Positions 50,617 to 60,900 of a stretch of 64,000 bases of DNA are shown one piece after another. Below the pieces are notes generated by a model. The model had not been told where the DNA came from. It saw nothing but the letters and a program-made list of their open reading frames with translations, and did no database searches. A program made the position numbers and the translations under genes. Location of the stretch: assembly GCA_000831005.1 (NCBI GenBank), contig CP007152.1, positions 2,790,001 to 2,854,000 on the forward strand, written 5' to 3'. How positions within the stretch are numbered: the first letter of the stretch is position 1; each line of letters opens with the position of its first letter. Source of the stretch: Marinobacter salarius. Lineage in GTDB: Bacteria; Pseudomonadota; Gammaproteobacteria; Pseudomonadales; Oleiphilaceae.

Positions 50617-51507
50617 ATGAACAGTACCGAACTTGCGCCCAACCGCGAGGTTGGCCCGCTACTGGATACCGACGTATTGAGAACCTTCGTGGCCATTGCC
50701 GAGAGTGGAAGTTTCACCCGGGCCGCGAAGCAGGTTTTTCGCACTCCTTCGGCCCTGAGCATGCAGATCAAACGGCTTGAGGAAATTCTCGGTCATGTCC
50801 TCTTTGTGCGCGAAGCCCGTCGCGTCCGGCTGACGCCCGAGGGAGAAGTACTACTGGGGTATGGCCGGCGACTGCTGCGATTGAACGAGGAGGCTATCCG
50901 GCAGTTCCTCTCTCCCGTTTTGGAAGGCCGGGTCAGTTTGGGCACTTCAGACGATGTGGGCAGCCGTATCCTGCCGGGCGTACTGGCGCAGTTCGCGCGC
51001 TCGTATCCGGCGGTTCAGGTGGATGTGGTGGTTGGCTCCAGTCAGCAGAACCTGGACCGGCTCGATGCGGGAGAGCTGGATATGGTGCTGGTCACCATTG
51101 GCAATGAGGGGCAGGAGCGACGCGGTGAAGTTGTACACACCGAACCGTTGGTGTGGGCCGGCCGCGAAGGGGGTGTCGCTGCCAACCGGTCACCCCTGCC
51201 GGTGGCGCTTGCCAGCCATGGTTGCGTATGGCGCCGGGCCGCGCTGACGGCCCTGGATGACGCCCATATTTCCTATCGGGTTGCCTACACCTGCGATAAT
51301 TGCTTCGGCCAGGAAGCGGCGATGTTGTCGGACCTGGCGGTTGCACCGTTCCCTGTTAGCCTAGTGCGCCCGCCGCTACGAAAACTGGACCGGGAAGGGC
51401 TGCCGCCGCTGTCGGAGTATCAGATTGCACTGGTGCGAAGTGGCAGCAACCCGGTCAACGATGCGCTGGCCGGGCATGTGAAGGATGCGTTTCTGGATTG
51501 GAGGTGA
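50617..51507 (+). CDS. LysR-family transcriptional regulator
   Basis: 296 aa. LLDTDVLRTFVAIAESGSFT and RAAKQVFRTPSALSMQIKRL form the N-terminal winged helix; a LysR substrate-binding domain follows (GRVSLGTSDDVGSRILPGVL, DMVLVTIGNEG). The recognition helix is typical. Divergent from the DUF1127 gene with 116 nt between them. Confidence 0.92.
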   Translation: MNSTELAPNREVGPLLDTDVLRTFVAIAESGSFTRAAKQVFRTPSALSMQIKRLEEILGHVLFVREARRVRLTPEGEVLLGYGRRLLRLNEEAIRQFLSPVLEGRVSLGTSDDVGSRILPGVLAQFARSYPAVQVDVVVGSSQQNLDRLDAGELDMVLVTIGNEGQERRGEVVHTEPLVWAGREGGVAANRSPLPVALASHGCVWRRAALTALDDAHISYRVAYTCDNCFGQEAAMLSDLAVAPFPVSLVRPPLRKLDREGLPPLSEYQIALVRSGSNPVNDALAGHVKDAFLDWR

Positions 51508-51670
51508 TCTCCGGAGATCTCTTGGTCTCAAGATGGTCATATCGCTAAACATGTAATGTAATTGTTTCTTACAGTTCGTTGCCTTAACTGTACCTTAAGC
51601 TACTTATTTCCCCGATGGGTTGATCATATATTGAGCAATGTGCTGCTTCATCCATCAGGGAGAGAATGTC

Positions 51671-52974
51671 ATGTTTGGGCGCCATCGTATTGCGGAATTG
51701 ACGGATCAGTTAACGGTCTCCAGGGGCGAACAGGAGAGGATTCAGCAAACCCTGAATGCCATTGCCTCCCAGATCGGGTATATCGAGTTCAGTCGGGAAT
51801 TGTAGAGTCTGCCAATGATATCCTGCTATCCATTGTCGGGTACGAGCGCCAGGAGGTCATTGGCAAGCACCACCGGGCGCTGTGTGACTCAAGCTATACG
51901 GCGTCGTTGGAATACCAGCACTTCTGGGAGGATCTCGGGCGCGGTATCAAGAAACAGGGCACATTCCCCCGCTTTGCCAAGGATGGTCGGCGTGTCTGGC
52001 TGGAGGCCACCTATTTCCCCGTCACCGATGAGGACGGGAAAGTCTTCAAGGTCATCAAACTGGCAACAGACGCGACTGCTGCCCAGGACAAAGTGGCGGA
52101 TGATACCGCCATGCTTGATGCCCTCGACCGCTACATGGCCGTCATCAAGTTCACGCCCGACGGCACGATACTGGAGGCCAACGAGAACTTCCTGGCCACC
52201 ACCGGCTACGCCAAGGACGAGATCATCCATCAGCACCACAGGATGTTCTGCTTTGATGATTTCTATCGCGATAACCCTGACTTCTGGAAGCGGTTGGCCC
52301 GTGGTGAGAGTTTTTCAGGGCAGTTTGAGCGCAGGGACAGGAACGGCAAGAGTATCTGGCTGGAAGCCACCTACAGCCCTGTGCTGGATGCTGGCGGGCA
52401 GGTATACAAGGTGATCAAATTCGCCTCGGACATTACCGCGCGGGTGAACAACGCCCGCGAGGCAGCCGACGTGGCTGCCGCCACTTCCGAGGAGACCTCA
52501 CAGATTGCGGCTGAAGCTACCCGTGCCCTCAACCTTGCGGTGGAAACCTCGGCGTCGGCTCTGGCTGAGGTGGCCAGCGCCACGGAGGTAAGCCGGGATC
52601 TGGAAACCCAGGCCGAGCAGATTGGCAGTATTGTCAGCACCATTCGCTCTGTGGCTGAGCAGACCAACCTGTTGGCCCTGAACGCTGCCATCGAAGCCGC
52701 CCGTGCCGGCGAAATGGGGCGGGGGTTCGCAGTGGTAGCCGACGAGGTACGTAAACTGGCTGCAAAGACCGCTGAATCCCTGGAAGAAATTTCCACGGTA
52801 GTGGGCAAGAACAGCCACTTGATCGAGTCCCTGCGCGCGAACATGGACGGGGTATCGACGCTGTCACGTCGCAGTTCGGATGAAATCTCGGGTATTGCTA
52901 CCGGCATTCAGCAGGTGGAGAAGGGTATGACGGATCTGGCGGCTGTGGTGGCGCGGTTAAGTAGCGAGGGGTGA
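51671..52974 (+). CDS. Cytoplasmic PAS-PAS methyl-accepting chemotaxis protein (frameshifted)
   Basis: About 434 aa after repair: ATG 51671 encodes [20 protein letters not shown], which runs to GYIEFSREL and a stop. One base near 51793 joins it to [20 protein letters not shown]. Two PAS/PAC units follow ([15 protein letters not shown]..., [20 protein letters not shown]), then a short signalling domain with the hairpin [20 protein letters not shown]. It has no membrane segment, so it resembles Aer2/BdlA-like soluble receptors. Confidence 0.87.
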
Positions 52975-53054
52975 TCTGTTTCGGAGATGGGGTTGAAATC
53001 CTGGTGTATCGACAGAACGTGTAAGCGCATATGTCGGCTGAACCAGGAGAGCAA

Positions 53055-53655
53055 ATGGAATACATAAGCCCCATCAGCAGCGCCGTCATGGCGGTTATCT
53101 GGATCGTCTATTTTCAGTTGTTCCTGATCCAGTATCAGCGTAATAACCGCCCCTATATGGTTATTCACCATGCCCAGAACGAGAACCCGGACGCTGTGTC
53201 TGCTGGTGAATATGGGCAAGGAAACCATCCATGTGCAGTGTGTGCAGGTGGTGCTGCAAACCCGGAGTGGTGAGGAGAGAACCCTGACCGTTACCGAGTA
53301 TCGCCGGGTTGGGGCAGATGACAGCAATGTACACCAGGTATTGCGGCAGGGGCCGTTGCAGCCCGGCGGGTACCTGGTGTTGGGTTCATTTCGCAACATT
53401 ATCCTGGGCCGCCGAAGTGACGATAGCGACAGTGACAGCGACTACCTGTTCGAGGATGTTACTGCTGTAGAAATTCGGGCCGCAGTGGTTCACGGCCCCA
53501 GCCGCTATGCCGTGGGTGTACGCCGGCGTTTCTGGCTAAGACATGACGGTGCATCGGAAATTTTCCCCCGCGATATCCACAGTGAACAGCTCAACCGCAG
53601 GCGTCACCGGCATGAAGTGCGCCGCTGGCTGGAAACGGAGCTGTGCCCTCAGTAG
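53055..53655 (+). CDS. Unknown single-pass membrane protein between chemoreceptors (frameshifted)
   Basis: About 200 aa after repair. An N-terminal membrane segment (SAVMAVIWIVYFQLFLIQ) is followed by NNRPYMVIHHAQNENP, then by LCLLVNMGKETIHVQCVQVV and RRFWLRHDGASEIFPRDIHS in another frame. An acidic patch DDSDSDSDYLFED is at about residue 135. The frame shifts near 53193 (net -2 or +1). No family recognised; the small soluble domain after one helix suggests a sensing or scaffold role, which is inference. Confidence 0.65.
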
Positions 53656-53696
53656 CCTTGGTCTGTTTGGGCAAGAATACGGCGAGAGGGGCAGTG

Positions 53697-54508
53697 TCAC
53701 TGAGTGTTTCTCGCCTTTTGCCGTTTGAGAAAGTCCACTTTCCATTGCTCCATGCCAAAGTACTCGGTGCCAATGTTGGCCTCTACCCGATGCTTGGCCT
53801 TGATCGCCGCGACCTGTTCGTGGCGCTCATCAAGAAAACTGTCGAAGCGTGGCAGCAAATCCCCATGCCTGATCGTTGAAAGCCGGTAGGAGCTTCGGGT
53901 ATGCGGGAGGTTGGGGGCGAACACGAGAACGCCCGGTCTTACCCGAACATTGTTGATGTGGTGCAGGGCGACCACAACGTTGTAGTAAGCGCCGTCGCTG
54001 TTCTTCAGCAACGCCTGGTGAATCATTTCGGGCAGGCTGTCGCTGGGTACCGGAAGTATCTGTGAGGCTTCGATCTTTTCCTCGTATCCCCGGGCCGTCC
54101 AGCCATCGACAAGGCCGATGCGTTTGAGGTGGTCCCCATCCAGGCCCAGTCGCCGCGGAGACACCAGAACGCCGTCAACATATTCCACGACGGGGCGGCT
54201 GTAGCTGATCCTGTCCTCAGTTTTTGCCGAACGGGCCCAGTCGGGATGATCCGGGTACTTGAAGTCCACCTCGCCTTCAACGAGGGCCGGCATCAATTCA
54301 TCGACCGGCAAGGGTTTATAGATGAAGGTTACACCGGCATGTTCGGCGAAAAGGTCCAGTAGTTCACGGGCGAAGCATTGTATTGGCCTTGTTCGTCAAC
54401 CCCGTAATGGGGCAGGAAGTTTCCCTGTTCTACTCCAACCACGTATGTCTGCGCAGTTGCCTGGGCGGTCAAGGCAAACAGCAGGCAGGCGGCGAATATC
54501 TGTTTCAC
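53697..54508 (-). CDS. Exported solute-binding (SBP_bac_3-like) protein (frameshifted)
   Basis: About 270 aa. GTG 54508 after AGAGGGA encodes a signal peptide (KQIFAACLLFALTAQATAQ) and the mature start TYVVGVEQGNFLPHYGVDE. One base near 54374 restores Y-N-A-F-A-R-E-L-L-D-L-F. PLPVDELMPALVEGEVDFKY and SRPVVEYVDGVLV follow the family pattern of amino-acid-type binding domains. It lacks a linked permease; neighbouring chemoreceptors suggest a sensory role, but this is not shown. Confidence 0.72.
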
Positions 54509-54575
54509 TGATGGCTCCCTCTAGTTAGTCGTTGTTGGATGAGCTGTATAGCGCCCGAATCTTTTCTTCATTAAG

Positions 54576-56498
54576 TCAGTCTTCACGGTCGAGCCGGAAC
54601 GCTTTCATTTGAGCTTCAAGCTTTTCCGCCATCGCACGTAATTCTTCGATTTCACGGCTGGCTGCCGTCATGTCCTCACTCGAACGTGCGCTGAGATGAG
54701 AGATGTCCTGAACGTTTGAGCTGATCTCCTCGGTGACGGAGCTCTGTTCTTCGGTTGCTGCAGCCACCTGGTGGCTCATCTCTACAATCCGGTCCACGTT
54801 CTCGCCGATTCCATCCAGGGCTTTGCCCATGCTGGCGGAGGTACTGACGGTTTCTTCCGTGGCTTTCTCGCTTGTGGCCATCGTCTCGACCGCACGCTCG
54901 GAGCCCTCCTGCAAACGCTCGATAATGGTTCGAATTTGCTTGGTAGATGATTGCGTCTTCTGTGCAAGGCTGCGAACTTCGTCAGCGACCACTGAGAATC
55001 CGCGCCCATGTTCGCCGGCCCGGGCCGCTTCGATCGCTGCGTTCAAAGCCAGTAGATTGGTCTGATCGGATATGGCATTGATCACTTCGATCACCTGGCC
55101 AATATCCCGCGCTTCGGTAGCCAACTGCTGGATCGCCGAGGCCGATTCGCGGATGTTATTCGCCATTCCCTCGACCTGGGCGATGGAGCGCGACATGCCT
55201 TCACGAATGTCACTGGCGCTGTTGCCGACCTGCTCCAGCTGGTTTGCCGTTTCCGTGGCGCTTTTGGCAATCTCCTGAACCGTGGCTTCCATCTCGCACA
55301 CCGCCGTGGCGACAGAGTCCGTCAGGCTGCTTTGTTCCTTGGCCCGGTCGGTGTTGGCCGTCATCACGGTGGAGGTTTGATCGACAAAGGCCTTGAGCCG
55401 GATTGCCGTCTCCAAAAGACCCCGAACCATCTCGCGTTGTGCCCCGACAAACTGGTTAAACCCGGTCGCCAATTGGCCCAGCTCGTCTTTGCGTTCAACC
55501 GCCAGTTCCTGGGTGAGATCGCCGCCACCCTTGGCAATTTCGGTCAACGCCCGAGTGATTTTCGTCAGTGGCTTCGTCATGCGAGTGGCGACCAAAGCTA
55601 TGATGCCGAGGAAAACAAGAGCCACGAGGACGCCGACGAGCAAGGAGGTCTGGTTGGCCCGGCTGGCTTCGCCGTAGATCTCGGTAGACGGAACCTCTAC
55701 AACGACACGCCAGTCCGTGATCGACAGAGGCAAGCTGGCGGCGATGAAGCGACGGCCATCACGATCAAACTCGGTCAGATGGTATGTCGGGTCTTTCAAC
55801 AGTTCGGCGGCGGCCGTTGGAGAAATAACCTTCGATAGGGGCTGATCTGTTTGCTGCAGGTCAGGATGAATGTTGACCTGGCCGGTTTCAGACACCAGGT
55901 AAACGATACCGGTTTCACCAAAGCGGAATTCCCTGATTCGCTCAGCCATCTGATCAAGCCCGATTCCGACGCCGGTTACTGCGATAGCCTCGCCGCCATC
56001 CTCCATGCGGGCATTGATGAAGAGGGTAGGTTTACCCGTCGCTTTGTCCACGTCCAGCGACAGATCCATGGTCTCGCCGCTTTCCAGGAAATTATAGAAC
56101 CAGCGGTCCGCCTGGGGAGTCACCACCCTGTCGATGCCCTGATGGGTGTAGTAGTTGCCCGTGTTTACCGACACGAAGTGTGCGGAGGAGGCCTCCTGGC
56201 TGCGCCTGACCCCCTCGAGATACCGGGTGGCGGGGGCGAGCCCCTGCTGTGGTTCGTTGTCACCGATCCACTCTTTGAGGTAGCTGTTCCCCGCAATCAG
56301 CCGTGACGCTGTGATAGGCGCCTGGAGGTCACGCTCAACGGAATTTGCTATGGCCTCCAGGCTGGATGGCAGGGCGGAGTTGAGCAGGTATCGATCAAGA
56401 AGCCCTCGCATCTGGACGATATTAAGGGAAACCAACAGCAACGTGCTGGCAAGCAGTGCTGCCCCCATTCCGATGATTAGCTTTAGGCGAATGCTCAT
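54576..56498 (-). CDS. Transmembrane methyl-accepting chemotaxis protein with dCache-type sensor
   Basis: 640 aa, intact. First membrane helix at residues ~8-30, a periplasmic Cache-like domain (residues ~35-290, with [20 protein letters not shown] and [18 protein letters not shown]), second helix [24 protein letters not shown] segment [20 protein letters not shown], then a signalling domain with [20 protein letters not shown]. The ligand is unknown. It is downstream of the purine genes on the same strand but not clearly co-transcribed. Confidence 0.93.
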   Translation of the reverse strand: MSIRLKLIIGMGAALLASTLLLVSLNIVQMRGLLDRYLLNSALPSSLEAIANSVERDLQAPITASRLIAGNSYLKEWIGDNEPQQGLAPATRYLEGVRRSQEASSAHFVSVNTGNYYTHQGIDRVVTPQADRWFYNFLESGETMDLSLDVDKATGKPTLFINARMEDGGEAIAVTGVGIGLDQMAERIREFRFGETGIVYLVSETGQVNIHPDLQQTDQPLSKVISPTAAAELLKDPTYHLTEFDRDGRRFIAASLPLSITDWRVVVEVPSTEIYGEASRANQTSLLVGVLVALVFLGIIALVATRMTKPLTKITRALTEIAKGGGDLTQELAVERKDELGQLATGFNQFVGAQREMVRGLLETAIRLKAFVDQTSTVMTANTDRAKEQSSLTDSVATAVCEMEATVQEIAKSATETANQLEQVGNSASDIREGMSRSIAQVEGMANNIRESASAIQQLATEARDIGQVIEVINAISDQTNLLALNAAIEAARAGEHGRGFSVVADEVRSLAQKTQSSTKQIRTIIERLQEGSERAVETMATSEKATEETVSTSASMGKALDGIGENVDRIVEMSHQVAAATEEQSSVTEEISSNVQDISHLSARSSEDMTAASREIEELRAMAEKLEAQMKAFRLDRED

Positions 56499-56546
56499 GG
56501 ATACTCCAGTGCGATGGCTTCAGTGGTTAATGGGGCAATCCACTTT

Positions 56547-56966
56547 TCAAAGGCGATTCACGGATGAGGTGATCGCCTCAATGCCAGCCTTGGCTATTCG
56601 CACATCCTGATCGGGTTTGACGCCGGAGACTCCCACGCTTCCGGCCACCTGATCGTCCAGGATCACCGGCACGCCGCCGGCGAGAAGCCCCTGGAGCGGT
56701 GCTGACAGAAAAGCATTTCGCCCATTGTTGATCATGTCTTCGAAAATCTGTGTCTCTTTTCGGCCCATGGCGGCGCTACGGGCCTTTTCCATGGCGACGT
56801 GCGCGGTGAATGGCGCCGTTGCGTCCAGCCGACGCAGCCCCAGGACATGGCCGCCATCGTCCGCTACCGCGATGGTCACCGGCCAGCCGTTGGCGTCGGC
56901 CTCTTTCTGAGCCGCGTCGAGAATCAGATTGACGTCTGTTAAGCCTAGCACTGGTTTTGTTTTCAT
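56547..56966 (-). CDS. GlcG/HbpS family protein
   Basis: 139 aa. GWPVTIAVADDGGHVLGLRR, AMEKARSAAMGRKETQIFED and GLLAGGVPVILDDQVAGSVG followed by VSGVKPDQDVRIA are the typical GlcG/HbpS sequence blocks. Members bind heme or are of unknown role in glycolate, purine or diol operons. It follows the NCS2 permease by 61 nt on the same strand. Confidence 0.88.
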   Translation of the reverse strand: MKTKPVLGLTDVNLILDAAQKEADANGWPVTIAVADDGGHVLGLRRLDATAPFTAHVAMEKARSAAMGRKETQIFEDMINNGRNAFLSAPLQGLLAGGVPVILDDQVAGSVGVSGVKPDQDVRIAKAGIEAITSSVNRL

Positions 56967-57027
56967 CGAGTTATCCTTGGTTTATCGCTGGGAAACATGG
57001 CCGTTCGGCCCTCAATCACCCAGATAT

Positions 57028-58425
57028 TCAAAGTGAGTCCGGCCTCATTGCCGTGCTCTTGGAGCTTTCAGGGCATTCAGAGCTATCGGGCACCGGGTTT
57101 GGGATTTTGGGAAGAATAAGGTTCAACGCGATGGCGGTAATGGCCCCGGGGATCAAACCGGATTCGATCATCGCTTGCAGGTTTTCGGACAGGTTGGCAT
57201 AGAGCCCTTCTTGCGCCGGCAAACCCACCGCGATGGTCAGCGAGGTGCCAATGATCAGCATGTTGCGCTTGTCGAACGGCACCTGGCTGAGCATCTTAAT
57301 GCCGGCACTGGCGATCATACCGAACATCAGCAGTACCGCACCGCCGAGCACCGCGTTGGGAATACTGGAAACGAGACCGCCGAGCTTTGGCAACAGGCCG
57401 GCCAACACCAGGAATCCGCCCCCAATCGCCACCACATAGCGGCTAACGACGCCCGTCAATGCAACCATGCCTACGTTCTGGCTGAAACTGATCTGGGGGA
57501 ACGCATTGAAAACAGCGGCAAACACGCTCGCGATGCCATCGGCCATGACGCCGCCGGAGAGTTCCTTCTTGGTGGGTTCACGGTTCAGCCCGCCCGCGGT
57601 GGTGCCCACTATATCGCCGATGGATTCGGCCACGGTGACCAGCGACAGCACCACCACGGGGATGATGGCGGCCATATGGAACTCGATACCAATGCCCAGC
57701 GGGGTGGGGAACGTCACCCAGTCGGCATCGCCCACCTTGGAGAAATCGACATAGCCAAAAGCCGCGGCAGCAACGAAGCCAACCAGCAAACCGGCCAGTG
57801 GGGCAACTTCACTCCAGATACCTCGGCCGAACTGGTGAAGCCCCACGGTGACGACGAGAACAAGCGAGGCCAGTCCGATGTGATGGGGGGCGCCGAAATC
57901 CGACACGCCGAAACCACCACCGGCGTAGGCAAGACCAACGGGCATCAACAGAATGCCCAGCATCACGACAAAGGTTCCAGTCACCACTGGCGGGAACAAA
58001 AACCGGAACCAGGGAAGAAACAACCCCATTAGCGCCATCGCGACGCCACCGCACAACGCTGCTCCAAGGGCGGCGGGCAACCCCATGCCGATGGCTATGG
58101 GAATCAGGACCGGTACGAATCCGAAGCTGGTCCCCATAACAATAGGAAGGCGAGCACCGATGGGCCCCAGGCCCAGGGACTGCAACAGAGTAGCGATGCC
58201 AGCGACAAACATCGCGGCCTGAACCATAAAAGCCGTCTGATCGGGAGGCAGGTCCGCCGCCCCGGCGATGATGATTGGCACGGTCACGTTGCTAACGAAC
58301 ATCGCCAGAACATGTTGAATGCCCAGCGGTATCGCACGGCGCAAGGGCGGCATGGAATTAACGTCGCGGGTGCTATAACGGTCACCTGGACCGGTATCTG
58401 GCCGTTCGGATGTACTTGTTGTCAT
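57028..58425 (-). CDS. NCS2-family nucleobase permease (xanthine/uric acid type)
   Basis: 465 aa with about 12-14 membrane segments. GIQHVLAMFVSNVTVPIIIA opens the protein; SIGDIVGTTAGGLNREPTKK and FAAVFNAFPQISFSQNVGMV are the NCS2 signature region. The N-terminal QH motif and Q-N-V-G-M segment suit the xanthine/uric acid branch rather than uracil. Its neighbours (8-oxoguanine deaminase, xanthine dehydrogenase) support a purine substrate. Confidence 0.9.
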   Translation of the reverse strand: MTTSTSERPDTGPGDRYSTRDVNSMPPLRRAIPLGIQHVLAMFVSNVTVPIIIAGAADLPPDQTAFMVQAAMFVAGIATLLQSLGLGPIGARLPIVMGTSFGFVPVLIPIAIGMGLPAALGAALCGGVAMALMGLFLPWFRFLFPPVVTGTFVVMLGILLMPVGLAYAGGGFGVSDFGAPHHIGLASLVLVVTVGLHQFGRGIWSEVAPLAGLLVGFVAAAAFGYVDFSKVGDADWVTFPTPLGIGIEFHMAAIIPVVVLSLVTVAESIGDIVGTTAGGLNREPTKKELSGGVMADGIASVFAAVFNAFPQISFSQNVGMVALTGVVSRYVVAIGGGFLVLAGLLPKLGGLVSSIPNAVLGGAVLLMFGMIASAGIKMLSQVPFDKRNMLIIGTSLTIAVGLPAQEGLYANLSENLQAMIESGLIPGAITAIALNLILPKIPNPVPDSSECPESSKSTAMRPDSL

Positions 58426-58495
58426 GAGTCTCTCCTAGGTGTTGTTTTTGTAGGAATGCCTGACTGTTGACTACCAATAGCTCTACAAAGATTTT

Positions 58496-59851
58496 CTAAA
58501 TAGCTCTCCTTAGTTGGCGGGCAGCCTCATCATGGCGTGCCATCAGCGCGTCAAGGTCGACGTCGCAGGGCTGGCCTTCGGTCACTCTCCAGCGCCCGGC
58601 GACCATGACCCGGTCAGCGCGTTGTGCGCCACACAGTAATAGAGCAGCCAGTGGATTTTCTGCGCCCGAAAAACGCGGCTCATCAAGTTTGAACAGGGCC
58701 AGGTCAGCCTGCTGGCCTGGCTCCAGTCCGCCGATATCCGTTCGTCCCAGGCAGCGGGCCGAGCCTTCCGTTGCCCAGCGGATGACGGCTTCGTGTGTGA
58801 CCTGGCTTGGGGAGTAACGCAGGCGACCCAGAAGCAGAGCCTGGCGCATTTCCGAAGCAAGGTTTGAGTGGTCATTTGACGCTGAACCATCGACCGCAAG
58901 TCCGACCGGTGAGCCCGCAGCTTCGAGCTCGAGAGTGCGGCACAGCCCCGAGCCCAGAACCATGTTTGAAGAGGGGCAATGGGCGATGCCCGTGCCTGCG
59001 CGACCGAGGCGCTGAATCTCACCGTCGTTGAAATGAATACCGTGGGCCAGCCAGGTGCGATCGGTGAGCCAGCCACTGTCCTCGAGATAATCCAGCGGGC
59101 GCATGCCAAACAGCTTCTGGCAGTAAGCGGTCTCATCTTCGGTTTCGGCAAGATGGGTGTGGAGGCGAACGTCGTTGTTCTCTGCAAGCCGCCCGCTCTC
59201 GCGCATCAATGCCCGGCTGACTGAAAACGGTGAACAAGGCGCCAGGGCGATGGTGGTCATGGCCCCTTCAGCACGCTGGTGGTAACGGTCGATAAGACGC
59301 TGGCTGTCATCGACAATGGTTTGCTCGTCCTGCACCACGGTCTGTGGCGGCAGACCGCCATCGTCGCGCCCGACGCTCATGGACCCGCGAGTCAGTGCCG
59401 CTCGAACGCCGAGGCGCTGGGCGGTTTCGACCTGGCAGTCAATCGCGTTTACCAAGGCACCGGAAAAGACGTAATGATGGTCCGCTACGGTGGTGCATCC
59501 CGACATCAGCAGCTCGACCATCGCCAACTCGCTGGCCAGGGCCATCTGGCTGTCGTTGAGATTGGCCCAGACATCGTAAAGCGTGGTCAGCCAGGGAAAT
59601 AACTCTTTATTGAGCGCGGGGGAATAGGCTCGGGTCAGGGTTTGGTAGAAGTGATGGTGGGTATTTACCAAGCCGGGTAACAGGACATGCCCGGAAGCAT
59701 CAAAGGTCTCGTTAACGGGCTGGTGAGGTTGCTGCCCCCTGGCCACTTTTTCCACAATTCTTGTTCCCGTGACGACAATACCGCCGGCTGCGCCTGGGTC
59801 AGAGCAGGCAAGCGGATTGCGAATCCATAATCTGTGGTCTGTTCCGGTCAT
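58496..59851 (-). CDS. 8-oxoguanine deaminase-like amidohydrolase
   Basis: 451 aa metal-dependent amidohydrolase. LVNTHHHFYQTLTRAYSPAL has the metal-binding His-x-His; HTHLAETEDETAYCQKLFG, WLAHGIHFNDGEIQ and GLAVDGSASNDHSNLASEMR provide the remaining ligands. The SASND/NLASE segments match the 8-oxoguanine deaminase group of Pseudomonas rather than classic guanine deaminase. It would yield uric acid from 8-oxoguanine. Guanine or a related purine remains possible. Confidence 0.85.
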   Translation of the reverse strand: MTGTDHRLWIRNPLACSDPGAAGGIVVTGTRIVEKVARGQQPHQPVNETFDASGHVLLPGLVNTHHHFYQTLTRAYSPALNKELFPWLTTLYDVWANLNDSQMALASELAMVELLMSGCTTVADHHYVFSGALVNAIDCQVETAQRLGVRAALTRGSMSVGRDDGGLPPQTVVQDEQTIVDDSQRLIDRYHQRAEGAMTTIALAPCSPFSVSRALMRESGRLAENNDVRLHTHLAETEDETAYCQKLFGMRPLDYLEDSGWLTDRTWLAHGIHFNDGEIQRLGRAGTGIAHCPSSNMVLGSGLCRTLELEAAGSPVGLAVDGSASNDHSNLASEMRQALLLGRLRYSPSQVTHEAVIRWATEGSARCLGRTDIGGLEPGQQADLALFKLDEPRFSGAENPLAALLLCGAQRADRVMVAGRWRVTEGQPCDVDLDALMARHDEAARQLRRAI

Positions 59852-59867
59852 TCCTACAGCTCTTTGT

Positions 59868-59875
59868 TGTATACA
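59868..59875. promoter_or_regulatory. TGTATACA palindrome upstream of the deaminase gene
   Basis: A perfect 8-nt palindrome 16 nt upstream of the deaminase start, within TTGTATACATTATG. GntR-type regulators of purine genes bind TGTATACA-like sites, so this may be an operator for the deaminase-permease genes. A short palindrome can also occur by chance. Confidence 0.35.
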
Positions 59876-59959
59876 TTATGACCGATAACTTCGTACAAAT
59901 ATGTATTACTTGTCAAGTAAAATTGTGAGCAAATTGAACTTTTAATGACAGGGTATCTG

Positions 59960-59990
59960 CCGGGCCGGCGCTCAGGCGGGCGCGGCCCGG
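59960..59990. repeat. G+C-rich hairpin between xdhC and the deaminase gene
   Basis: CCGGGCCGGCGC (59960-59971) pairs with GCGCGGCCCGG (59980-59990) with one bulged base and an 8-nt loop. It lies 32 nt after the xdhC stop on the minus strand. No T-run follows, so it is more likely an mRNA-end stabiliser or pause hairpin than a classic intrinsic terminator. Confidence 0.5.
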
Positions 59991-60021
59991 GGTTGGCAGC
60001 GATGTCAGGTTGTCTGCTGGG

Positions 60022-60900
60022 TTACGTTTTCTGGCCCGCGACTTCAACCTCGTTTGGCTTAACTTCTTTCGTAAGCGCTTTAAGAGCCCCCCAGGAGAGG
60101 CCTCGTTTTGATGGTTTCTTGGCCGTGTCGGAAGCGACCAGGCTAAGAAGCTCGGCGGAAATGGACACCGCGACTTCCATGGGCCGCTTACCCGGGATGT
60201 CACTGCGCCCGACGGGGCACCGGATGCGGTCGATATCGGCTTCGGTATACCCGCGGTGAGCAAGGCGTTGGCGAAAACGCTCCGCCTTGGTCTGCGAACC
60301 GATCAGGCCGATCGTGCGCACATCGTCCCGTTTCAGCAGCGCCTGGCAGAGGTCATAATCCAGTGCGTGGTTGTGGGTCAGAATCAGTACATGGGCGTTG
60401 CTGCACAGTTCGGGAACGTCCCCAACCGGGTCGTCGGTGCAATGAACCGTGGTGTTGTCGGGCGTCCTGTCCGGAAAACATTCCTGCCGGGAGTCGACCC
60501 AGGTGATCTGCCAGGGCAAATCACCCACGATACGCATCAGGGCATGGCTGACGTGACCCGCACCAAAGACCACAAGGCGGGCATCGCCGCCGGACTGGGC
60601 CTCCAGCAGGACCGCCACGCTACCACCACAGCATTGTCCAAGGCTGGCACCCAGAGGGAAGTGTGCCAGCTCGTAGCTGTATTCGTGGTTTGCCAGGCGC
60701 TCGCGGGCGCGGGCGATCACCCGGTATTCCAGGTGGCCGCCGCCGATGGTGTCGTAGCTGTGTTCCCGGGTGACGACCATCTTACTGGCCGGCTCCCGTG
60801 GTACCGAGCCTGTTACGCCCAGTACCGTGACCAAAACATAGGGGTGACCGCGACGTTCGCAGTCAGCAACGGCTTGGATCCAGGTCAGGCGTTCTTGCAT
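60022..60900 (-). CDS. xdhC: Xanthine dehydrogenase accessory protein XdhC
   Basis: 292 aa: GVTGSVPREPASKMVVTREH and TIGGGHLEYRVIARARE at the N-terminus and a Rossmann-like C-terminal domain (LVVFGAGHVSHALMRIVGDL, RTIGLIGSQTKAERFRQRL, IRCPVGRSDIPGKRPMEVAV). XdhC binds and sulfurates the molybdenum cofactor and inserts it into XdhB. It overlaps the xdhB end by 16 nt, so translation is probably coupled. Confidence 0.92.
   Translation of the reverse strand: MQERLTWIQAVADCERRGHPYVLVTVLGVTGSVPREPASKMVVTREHSYDTIGGGHLEYRVIARARERLANHEYSYELAHFPLGASLGQCCGGSVAVLLEAQSGGDARLVVFGAGHVSHALMRIVGDLPWQITWVDSRQECFPDRTPDNTTVHCTDDPVGDVPELCSNAHVLILTHNHALDYDLCQALLKRDDVRTIGLIGSQTKAERFRQRLAHRGYTEADIDRIRCPVGRSDIPGKRPMEVAVSISAELLSLVASDTAKKPSKRGLSWGALKALTKEVKPNEVEVAGQKT

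Noticed and set aside
59913..60263. A 116-codon minus-strand frame spanning the xdhC end
   Set aside because: It overlaps xdhC in another frame and reads through the G+C-rich hairpin; no family or start signal supports it.
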